A DNA stretch of 64,000 nucleotides. It comes from an uncultured Fibrobacter sp. (GTDB lineage: Bacteria; Fibrobacterota; Fibrobacteria; Fibrobacterales; Fibrobacteraceae). The position numbers and the translations under genes are program-made. The stretch lies in the NCBI GenBank assembly GCA_946186895.1, contig CAMHOW010000002.1, positions 48,227 to 112,226 of the forward strand. The letters run 5' to 3'. Under the pieces are notes generated by a model that had not been told where the DNA came from, did no database searches, and worked only from the letters and a program-made list of their open reading frames with translations. Position 1 is the stretch's first letter; each line of letters opens with the position of its first letter. This document shows, piece after piece, positions 8,933-17,300 of this stretch.

Positions 8933-9889
8933 ATGACAGGAAATGAAAACTTTGTAGAGTCGGATATTCGCGATATCGCTCACGAATTCAACGTGATTGT
9001 GAACTCCGTGAAAGATGACAAGAGCAATTTCGTACACGACAGATACTTTAGGTTCGCCTTTGCGAAGCCCTCCCGCATGGTGGAACTCCTGACGCTGTTT
9101 TCGCGTCACAATCCCTCGCTCAAGGCTTTCCTAGACACCATCGACCTTGCAAGCTTGCGAGGATCGAGCGAAAACCTTTCCAGTGACAAGCATGCAGGCT
9201 CCGCGGACCTCGTTTTCGAGGCGAATCTCAAGGATGGCGGCATCACCGGGCTCTACGTGGGTATTATCGCCGAGCACAAGTCCACCAACAGGGACAATGT
9301 ATTTCTCCAGATTTCGGAGTATTATCACCACCTGTTCCTGGAGCGCGAAAAAGACGTGCCTGTGGTGGCGTTCATCGTCTATAACGGAGAGGAAGGCTGG
9401 GATCCGCTCAGCGAAACGCGGTTTCCGAACTATCCCGAATATTACCACGACATCGGATTTCCTTTCAAGGTGGAATTCTTGGATGTGGGACACGCCATCG
9501 ACGATGCGGAATTGAAGGCTCTTTCGCCCATTACCCTTGTCGCTCTTACTGCAATGAAGTATATTTTTGATGTCGAGAAATTCTCGGTTTCTTTCCGTGA
9601 GGCAGCACTGCACTTGCTCAAGATGCAGAATACCGATGAGGGGAAGGATTTTATCAAACAGTCGCTTTCGTATTTCTTTTGGAAGTGGCCCTACAAGAGC
9701 GAGGTAATCAAGATGGATAGTCCGGAAGCCATTGCGAACAAGGGTTACGAAACCTTCGGTGAGCATTTCTTCAATGCAGGCGAGGCAAAAGGCGAGTCCA
9801 ACGCCATCAGTGTCTTCGAGAAACTGGGTGCTTCTCCAGAAATGATTGCCGAGGCGAAGGCGATGCTTGCTGCGCTTGCGAACAAGTAA
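8933..9889 (+). CDS. Rpn family nuclease, Transposase_31 (YhgA-like) type (2)
   Basis: 318 residues starting M-T at the leader-defined ATG. The sequence fits the YhgA-like/Transposase_31 branch: DRYFRFAF early, Ser-Ala-Asp92-Leu-Val-Phe, then Glu114-His-Lys116 (IIAEHKS) as the PD-(D/E)XK catalytic pair, followed by FLQISEYYHHL and PVVAFIVYNGEEGW. The sequence has clearly diverged from nucleases 1 and 3, although the leaders match. The C-terminal helix VFEKLGASPEMIAEAKAML matches that of nuclease 1. It lies in the same orientation, 190 nt downstream of nuclease 1. Expected activity: Mg-dependent DNA cleavage promoting recombination (family knowledge). Confidence 0.87.
   Translation: MTGNENFVESDIRDIAHEFNVIVNSVKDDKSNFVHDRYFRFAFAKPSRMVELLTLFSRHNPSLKAFLDTIDLASLRGSSENLSSDKHAGSADLVFEANLKDGGITGLYVGIIAEHKSTNRDNVFLQISEYYHHLFLEREKDVPVVAFIVYNGEEGWDPLSETRFPNYPEYYHDIGFPFKVEFLDVGHAIDDAELKALSPITLVALTAMKYIFDVEKFSVSFREAALHLLKMQNTDEGKDFIKQSLSYFFWKWPYKSEVIKMDSPEAIANKGYETFGEHFFNAGEAKGESNAISVFEKLGASPEMIAEAKAMLAALANK
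9713..9889 (+). CDS. Possible intragenic C-terminal product of nuclease 2
   Basis: In-frame ATG at 9713 with GAGG at 9701-9704 (8-nt spacer). It would give 58 residues: MDSPEAIANKGYETFGEHFF, a short GEAKGES linker, and the C-terminal helix. It lacks the catalytic core. The position and spacing match the candidates in the neighbouring nuclease genes. Confidence 0.42.
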   Translation: MDSPEAIANKGYETFGEHFFNAGEAKGESNAISVFEKLGASPEMIAEAKAMLAALANK

Positions 9890-9896
9890 CCGCCAT

Positions 9897-9985
9897 CGTC
9901 ATCCTCCTTCCATTGTCATCCCCGCACACCCGAGCCTGCCCCGGACCTGTTCCGGGGTCATCCCCGCGCAGGCGGGGATCTCCTA
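9897..9985. repeat. REP-like GC-rich palindromes (TCATCCCCGC family)
   Basis: Two nearby hairpins: CCCCGGA/TCCGGGG (9939-9957) and CCCCGC/GCGGGG (9962-9977), with repeated GTCATCC words. This is typical of dispersed intergenic REP-like elements. A variant of the TCATCC...GGAT bracket follows nuclease 3 at 11129-11200. Confidence 0.7.
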
Positions 9986-10014
9986 GCAAGTCGTAACCCA
10001 ACCCATTCACAGGC

Positions 10015-10054
10015 AAAAGCCCCGGACGGTGCGTCCTGGGGCTTTGATTTTTTT
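10015..10054 (+). terminator. Intrinsic terminator after nuclease 2
   Basis: AAAGCCCC-GGAC ... GTCC-GGGGCTTT stem with a one-base bulge and a 5-nt loop, followed by GATTTTTTTC. A nearly identical hairpin follows nuclease 3 at 11222. Confidence 0.85.
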
Positions 10055-10073
10055 CACAATGTAAAAATTGCAC

Positions 10074-10181
10074 GTAAACAAAAATTTCATGCCAGTTTCG
10101 TCACAAAAAAACGTCTATATAGCAGATGGGGCCATTCCCCGTCCGCGACACGGGCGCGTTCCCGCTATAAAACGGAATAAA
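10074..10181 (+). promoter_or_regulatory. Conserved 108-nt leader of Rpn-type nuclease gene 3
   Basis: The first 40 nt are almost identical to leader 1 and the second half matches leader 2 (CCATTCCCCGTC, ACGGGCGCGTTCCCG). The -10-like element is TATATA at the common offset. Distance to the ATG is 108 nt. Confidence 0.6.
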
Positions 10182-11120
10182 ATGACAAGAGAGGAATTCA
10201 TCGCCTTCGTCAAGGACGTGCACGAGCATCCCGAGCATCTGGCGAAATATCGCAAGAAGTACAAGAACGTCTATCCGTTCAGCGACGGCATTTTCAAGAT
10301 GCTCATGGCGAACGAGGCCAAGCCGCAGCGCACCGTGAAATTCCTGAACGCCATGCTCGGGCTTACCGGACGCAAGGCCATCAAGACATACACCCTCGGG
10401 GTTCCGGAGAACCCAGGTGTACTGAATGACAAGACTGCCATCTTTGACATCTACGGCACCACGCAATCCGGCGAGCCTGTGCTTATCGAGGTGCAACAGA
10501 CATTCAACAAGCTTTTTGTTGACAGGCTCATCTACTACACCGGCCGTGTGGTCTCGCGCACTGTCAAGAAGTCGCAGGACTACAAGTTGCCGCACATCTA
10601 CGTGCTCTCGCTTTTGACAGAGAACCAGTTCCCGAAGGAGCCGAACACCTACCTGCACCATGCGCAAATTGTGCGCAACCGGCGTATTTTCTACAATAAA
10701 CTGGACATCTACCTGATCGAAATCGAGAAGTTCTTCGCCATCGACAAGCGCACCCCGCCGGGCAAGCGCGAAGCGACCGACAGGGCCGAAATGCTGCGCC
10801 TGTTCCGCGACGTGCTCGAAGAAAAGGACATCCCTGAGGAAAAGCTGAAGAAACTGCTTGACAAGGACTTCATGAAAGATGTATCTTTAGTGGGGTACAC
10901 CGACGAAACACTCCTGAACGAGGTTGACGGGATGACGAATATTATTTACGAAAAACAGGGATCATATTTGCAGGGCGGCGAAGACAAGGCGAACGAAATC
11001 GCCCTTGCGATGCTTGCCCGAAATTATTCCGTTGATGATATCGTGGCAATCACCAAGCTCCCGAAGCAGGAAGTGGTCAAGCTGAAACGGCAAGCCGCGA
11101 AAGAACTGGCAACGGCGTAA
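10182..11120 (+). CDS. Rpn family recombination-promoting nuclease / PD-(D/E)XK transposase (3)
   Basis: 312 residues. The start at 10182 is fixed by the 108-nt leader and M-T start shared with the two paralogues. The N-terminus resembles nuclease 1 (LAKYRKKYK, FSDGIFK, FLNAMLGLTG). Catalytic residues are Asp89 (IFDIYG) and Glu103-x-Gln105 (LIEVQQ), followed by DRLIYYTGR. The C-terminus has no AEGR repeats; it ends in a helical segment (YSVDDIVAITKLPKQEVVKL), a common end of Rpn proteins. A GAGG-N8-ATG occurs at 10932. It is followed by an inverted repeat and a terminator. Expected role is recombination or defence nuclease (family inference). Confidence 0.88.
   Translation: MTREEFIAFVKDVHEHPEHLAKYRKKYKNVYPFSDGIFKMLMANEAKPQRTVKFLNAMLGLTGRKAIKTYTLGVPENPGVLNDKTAIFDIYGTTQSGEPVLIEVQQTFNKLFVDRLIYYTGRVVSRTVKKSQDYKLPHIYVLSLLTENQFPKEPNTYLHHAQIVRNRRIFYNKLDIYLIEIEKFFAIDKRTPPGKREATDRAEMLRLFRDVLEEKDIPEEKLKKLLDKDFMKDVSLVGYTDETLLNEVDGMTNIIYEKQGSYLQGGEDKANEIALAMLARNYSVDDIVAITKLPKQEVVKLKRQAAKELATA
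10932..11120 (+). CDS. Possible intragenic C-terminal product of nuclease 3
   Basis: In-frame ATG at 10932 with GAGG at 10920-10923 (8-nt spacer), third occurrence of this arrangement. Product would be 62 residues (MTNIIYEKQGSYLQGGED... to the end), a helical protein without the nuclease site. Confidence 0.42.
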   Translation: MTNIIYEKQGSYLQGGEDKANEIALAMLARNYSVDDIVAITKLPKQEVVKLKRQAAKELATA

Positions 11121-11128
11121 CTCTATCG

Positions 11129-11200
11129 TCATCCTCGCCCATTCGGCCTTGCTTGCTTCGGCTTTGCTCAGCACAAGCAGGAGCAGGCTCCGGCGAGGAT
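11129..11200. repeat. Inverted repeat element after nuclease 3
   Basis: ATCCTCGCC (11132-11140) and GGCGAGGAT (11192-11200) form a perfect 9-bp inverted repeat around a 51-nt centre rich in GCTT and AGCA words. It resembles the TCATCCCCGC element after nuclease 2. Confidence 0.65.
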
Positions 11201-11221
11201 CCGCTATAATCAATTCACAGC

Positions 11222-11254
11222 AAAAGCCCCGGACGGAGTGTCCTGGGGCTTCGA
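11222..11254 (+). terminator. Intrinsic terminator after nuclease 3
   Basis: Same hairpin as at 10015 (AAGCCCC-GGAC / GTCC-GGGGCTT) with a weaker T tract. About 100 nt separate it from the nuclease 3 stop codon. Confidence 0.75.
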
Positions 11255-11273
11255 TTGTTTAGGGGTAAAGGAA

Positions 11274-11300
11274 AGGCTCCCCGGTGATGACGGGGAGCCT
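11274..11300 (-). terminator. Intrinsic terminator of the giant pilin operon
   Basis: AGGCTCCCCG / CGGGGAGCCT, a perfect 10-bp stem with a 7-nt loop, lies 27 nt after the stop of the giant gene on the minus strand and is followed by TTTCCTTT. Confidence 0.8.
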
Positions 11301-11326
11301 AGGAAACGTAATTACACAATCAAAAA

Positions 11327-14300
11327 CTAGTAACAATTGGACAAAGTCACAGTCTTGCCTGTTGGAATAGACAATGTCACAGGGAAAACAACCTTGGCTT
11401 CACCATCAGCGTAACTATCACCATTATTCCAATAATAAGAACCACTACTATTCGAGAAATTATTCCAAAAATCTCTAAAGGTTGATTTTGCTTGAGTGGT
11501 CTTTGTTCCTGTACCACCGTTGCATTTTTGGATATTGTATAAGCCTGCGCTTAAAGTTTTATTGTCACTATTATCACCACTAACCCAATTTGAAACGGTA
11601 GTTGGATTCTGATACTTTACGCTAAAACTGCATGAAGACGCCGCTGCTCCATTAGAATTACTTATGGAGATGCTGTAATTATAAGTTCCGGCTTGACTTT
11701 CTCCAGTAAAAACGAGATCTCCTGCGTAATATGTTCCGGTTTTATCACTCGTTCCCGATGCTGAAATTGTATACGAGCATCCCTGTGTCAGGTTACATCC
11801 AGTAATATTTGGGCTGATTTTAACAGAACCTCCTGGAGCCGCAAGGGCTGGTGCAGCACAGCTGGCTATACTCGGGACACTGGTATATGGTTCGCATGGA
11901 TTTACCGTTGCCCCCGTAACCTTGAATTTGCGCCATTGCGTATTAGTGGGAATTTCCATGTAATAACCACCATCCTTTTTCTCTATCGAAGAATAAGTAG
12001 AGGAGCATCCTCCCACGCCATCACAATAACTACTGACAGTCTCATCGTTAATTTCAGGATAGGCTTGGTTATTAGCATTTACGGCACTGATAAATGCACC
12101 AAAGGCACATATTACAGAACTACTTCCTCCTTCTACACCTACATCGTTGCCAACAACTATAGTGCTACAGTCACTACAGGTGCATTCACAACTAGATGCT
12201 GCTGCAAAAGTTACACTGCAGTTGTGCGATGTCGTCCCTGAGGAATTTCTCAAACTAACGACATATATTGCCGTATCGCCACTGGTAGTCGTGGAGCTAT
12301 TCGTAAAGGATGGTAATGCTCCTGTTGTATTTGTGTAACCGGTACTTTCGGTTCCTGAAGCACCCCAACCTTCTATCTTGTAGTAACAGTAATCACCTCC
12401 TTCATCGCAGCCGGTTACGTTTTGTGGTGTGATGGTGACATTGTTTGTTTCTCCAACTGTCGCCTTTAAGTTTGTCGGGCAATCGAATGAAGGCTTCGCC
12501 TTTTTCACCTTCATTTTCCAATTACAAGTAAACGGACCGGCAGAGGCTCCATTGTAATTCAGCGTTGTAGTATATGAATACTCCTTTTCTCCTGTTCCAC
12601 TTGGAGAAACTGGAATACTACTGTTAAAATTCCAAAGGTAATTACAATTCCCCCCACTTGCAGCAACATTACTTCCCGTTAATTTACATTCGCTAGCTTG
12701 TCCGTTGGTGGCTCCAGAAGCCCATTCTGCCTTGAACGTGAATGACCCACCCTCTTCCATATTTATTTCTTGACCATTTGTAATGGCGGTACCATTGACT
12801 TTACACACTAGCGGGTTTAGCACCTTATATTCTTTATTGCTACAAAGTGGCGTTCCATCTGCTGTCAATCCATAAGTATAGTCGGCTACCGAAGCAGGAG
12901 CGGTTGTCGCATCCATGTCTCCACAAGAGGTACTAGAGCAATCCTTACTCCAAGAGCCCACATTTGCTATAGAAACCGTTCTGCTGACAGTCTTTGTAAG
13001 ATTGCTAGCACCATTCATCTGAATTCCCCATGTAGTGGATTTTAGAGGATATGTCGAGATGTTTGGACACGTTGCCGTCAAAACATCGCCTAGCGCCTGC
13101 ACTGTTAGGCTAGCCGTGCAGAATGTATTGCCATCATAGACAATGGAATATGTGTATGTATTTGCAGTATTCGGAGCAGTTACAGCATAGTGGTTGACGT
13201 TTCCACTGTTGTAACGGTCTATGGTTACAGATTGAGTTCCGCCGCCTCCACTAAGAGTTCCCGAAATTTGATTGCCAGAACGTTCTTCCCATTTACTACT
13301 TTCCCCAACACTAGTTATATCTAGCGTTGTGCTGTTACCCGTATAAACCGTCGACGGGTTAAACTCACACTCTCCGGTCACAACACCTTCAGTAGATACC
13401 GCTACCGAGAACGTCTGAGAACATTCGGTGAAGGGGAATTCGGTACTCGTGCTCTGCAGAACCAACTTGTAATCGTCACCCTCAGCAAGCTGAGTAGTCT
13501 TATTCGCTGCATCAGGATCGGTGGTATTGTCGGTAATCGTCCCATTTGCCGACGTTTCTGCCAACACTGTTGTTACAAGGGTGTTGCCCTTCTTGAGTAC
13601 CACCTTGTACTTACAGGCGTCATCGCGAGTGGGGCACCCGGTGATAGAGTAGGTCAACGCCGGGATTCCCGCACCTGGACTTACCGTTTTCATAGCATCT
13701 GAAATACTGCAGGACCTTGAAATCCTCGAAACCTTCTCTACAGGCGTTACGCAGGGAGACTTGTCGGCATGATTTGTCTTGCCCATATCGTACAGATCCA
13801 CCGTAAACTGGTAAGAGATGGAATTTTCGGAGCCCATCGAGTAATACGGGGAATGGTCTAGAGCAAAGGTCCATTCTTGGTCGGTCTCGTTTGTAAATGC
13901 ACATTCGCTGGGCGATGTGGTACAATCCTTGTACTTCCCTGTTAGGTTCGTTGACGTGGTCGTATTGTCGTCTCCGATGCTCACGGACACCTTCGACACG
14001 TCAAGGGCACCCGCCTGGGCACTGTTGTTAACCACAGCGGTCACCTTCCATTCGTTACTAGCCTTGATGTATTCCGCCTTGCAGCTCTTTAGGCCAAGGG
14101 CGTTCGGACAGCTGCTGTGTACCGATGTTACCGACGTTCCTGTGGTGGCCGTGTACTTCACGTAGACGCCCGCCACCTTTTCGGGGTCGAAGCCGTCGGC
14201 ATCGGCAATATCGTTGACATTCACAGTAATTACAGGATCAGAGGCAGAAACCGTTGTCGTGTAGGGCCGGCTATAGACCGCGTCTTCGCCGGAATAGTAA

Positions 14301-17300
14301 TACCCAGACGTACGGCTGAACAGGTAGACAGACACCTCGAGTTCCGAAGTAGTCGACATGGTCACCACAAGCTCGGCATCACGCAGGTTGCCAAGGCCTG
14401 TTCCCGCGTTATCCAAGGCAAAATAACTGCCTTCGCTACCCGTGATAGAAGCCGTGAAATTGTGGTGTTCCTGGCAAGGCGTAATGTCGCCCACCCAGAA
14501 CTTGCCACAGTGGGCAGTCACCTCACTAGTCGCCCAAGCAGAAGCTTCGCCATAGACCGTACCGCAGTACGAAGTGACACCTACGCGGGCCGCCTTTTCA
14601 TCGCCCACACCGTGCACACCGTCCGAGCCGTCACCGAAATGGTAACCGGTAGAAGGGCAACTCTTGTAGGTGGTGGTATTTTCAACAGTGCCGCTACAAC
14701 CGGCGTCGTTTCCGCTGTAGTAGTATTCAGCACCGCACTGGCTATCGTAACTGCTGAACCACCTGGAGAATCCGACCCAGGGCTTGACCCCATCAACAAA
14801 ACCTGGTTTGTCTTTGGGAACGATTCCTCCGGGGTAGGCCGCCTTGAACGAGCAAGAGATAATCGGGTAGGTATCCCAGCATTTTGCAAAGTAGTCGTCG
14901 CTCTTCCAGCCGATACCATAGACCTTGAAATTCTGGTCTGACAGGCGGAAGCCTACGTATTCGTTGTTCTGGTTCGCATCGTCTAGGACAAATTCAACTT
15001 CAGAGTAACTCGTGCTGAACGCCTGCGTGTACGCATGGATATTCAAGACATCCTTGCCGGCATTGGTGGTACCTTCTGCGGCCTTTTCCAAAGTCAAAGC
15101 AGCGAGGATGACGTCTCCCGGATGAACCTCGGCAGAACCCACCTTCTTGGACTGACAGGTTTCGCCACCATTGGGGCACAGTCTTGCCCAGAGGTTGTTG
15201 TCCTTGTCGCTGTATATGTTCAACATCAGGTAGTTCGTAACCTCTGTATTCGAACGCAGGATAAAGCCGGACTGCTTTATGGTAGACCTTGCGATGTCGC
15301 GTGCGTTGACACCTTCCCTTGGAACCTGGAACTGGGCCTTCAGCGTGCCGTAGACACCGGCTTGAGCCCGGCTCATGATGGTAACAGAGGGCTTTTCGCT
15401 CTCTTTCTGAGTACGAGTGGCCTGGGCGGAAAGCGAGATACGCCCGTCGCCGTTGAACTCGATGTTGCCGGAGGCCCCGCTCTGGAGCACCCACTTGGCG
15501 TTGGGGTGTTTACCGTCGCCATCGATGCAGTAAAGCGTTTCGGTGTTGCCCGCTCCGCAAAGTACGGCTGTTCTGTTCGAGTACGCGGTGTTCTTGAATT
15601 CATCGAAGAAGCAGTGCTTGTCGGTTTCTTCGAAATGGGCGATGACCTGGTCGGAGCCCGTCACAGAACGGGTGTAGGAATCGGTATGACTCGGCACCTT
15701 CGGGGTCGGGCAGTCGGGGCCGCTTTCGCACATCCAATAGTTGAAGTGATCGTCATCGCCATCTTTCGGGAACGAAAGGGTCACCCGGTCTCCGTAATAG
15801 ACCGGAACCGAGCAGTGTTCAGGTCCTTCAACAGCATCCTTGAAGTTCTCATAGGAACAATCACTGGTGCTGACCTCGTTATACTTGTTTTCTGTGGTAC
15901 TCCAACGTTCCACTGAAATGTGTATGGTCTGGGCATCCGCAATAGCGGTCTGCTCACCCTTCTCTGTGGTAAATCCCGTTGTAAAGGTAAAGGGTTTCGA
16001 TTTCAGAGATGCGTATAGCGGCACTTCGTCGGCATCGCCAAAGTTATTGTGGTCAGCGAGGTTGGTTCCGGGAATCAGGATCTCGCAACCCGTAGGGATG
16101 TTCGAGTAGACCGGCTGCAAATAAATATCGGCCATATTCTTACAGGTCCAAGTTTCATTTGTAGAATTGACCTGGCACTGCGAACCTACGGCCTGAACCC
16201 AACCTTTGGCCACGTTACAATCGGGGTTTGACTTTTTAAGGCAGAACGCCTTATCCTCGTCGGTAGAGCCATCGCCATTGGCATTACACCATTCGGCAAG
16301 GGTATGACGCCTTACACCGATATTGTTGGAAACCATTATGGATTCGATATAGGGGGATCCGATATCGCAACCCGTGGCTTCCACAATCTGGAAATCTAAC
16401 TGGCCAGAGGAGGCGTTCTTGTTCTTTACCGTGAAAATGGGGTGTATTTCGGTAGCGGAACTGATGACAAAGGTACAGGTGGTACCGGCCGCACAGCCTG
16501 CGTTAGCTCCTTGCGCTTCAACCTCCCATTCGCTCGTGTTGTACGAAGGGAAGGTAACCTTGATCGTGTAGTTTTGCGCCGGGTCACTAGTGGGAACACG
16601 GAGTTGGACATTGGCAGCGGGGTCGGTCTTTTTCAGCTCTTCTTGGCCCTTGACGAAAGTAACGGAAGCTGTCCCAGAGTTGCCGCCCGAAACGACCACA
16701 TAGAACGGAACTGTAGATTCCTTACCGCCCAAGGTTCCAGAAACTGTACACGTGTAGTTGCCAGAGGTGAGCTTGTGGTTTGCCGAGGGCACTAACTTTC
16801 CGGTGACGGGCAGGGCTCCACCACAATCCACATTTTTGTTCTGCACCTGCAGCTTGCTGTTCAGGGGCAGCACGTTATAGTAGTCAGACAATCGACCTTC
16901 GGGAGAACCCGGTAGGTAGATAATTCGGGGTAGCACGATAAAGGCCCCCTCTGCTTCTTCGCCGTTTTCGGCAATGTTGTCTATGCGTTCGGCATTGGCG
17001 TACTGTGTTTCTATAGTAATAGACAACTGCGGGGCCGTTGCAATGTAGTAATCGTCAGGTGCGCCGCCACCGGCAATGCCGGCACCATTCGCTGCTGCGC
17101 TTGGATTTGCAAGAGCGGTGTAATCCGGGTTTTCTTCGATCATCCCTGCCTTTTCAAGAGCGTCAATAACCGAACTCTTGTACTGCAGGTTGACATTGCC
17201 ATCGGCAATGGACGCCTGGGACTCATCGGCCATAATTACAGTTCCATTGACCGTCACCTTGTCAAATGTCATCGTCTTGCCTACACCGGCCGACAAGATG

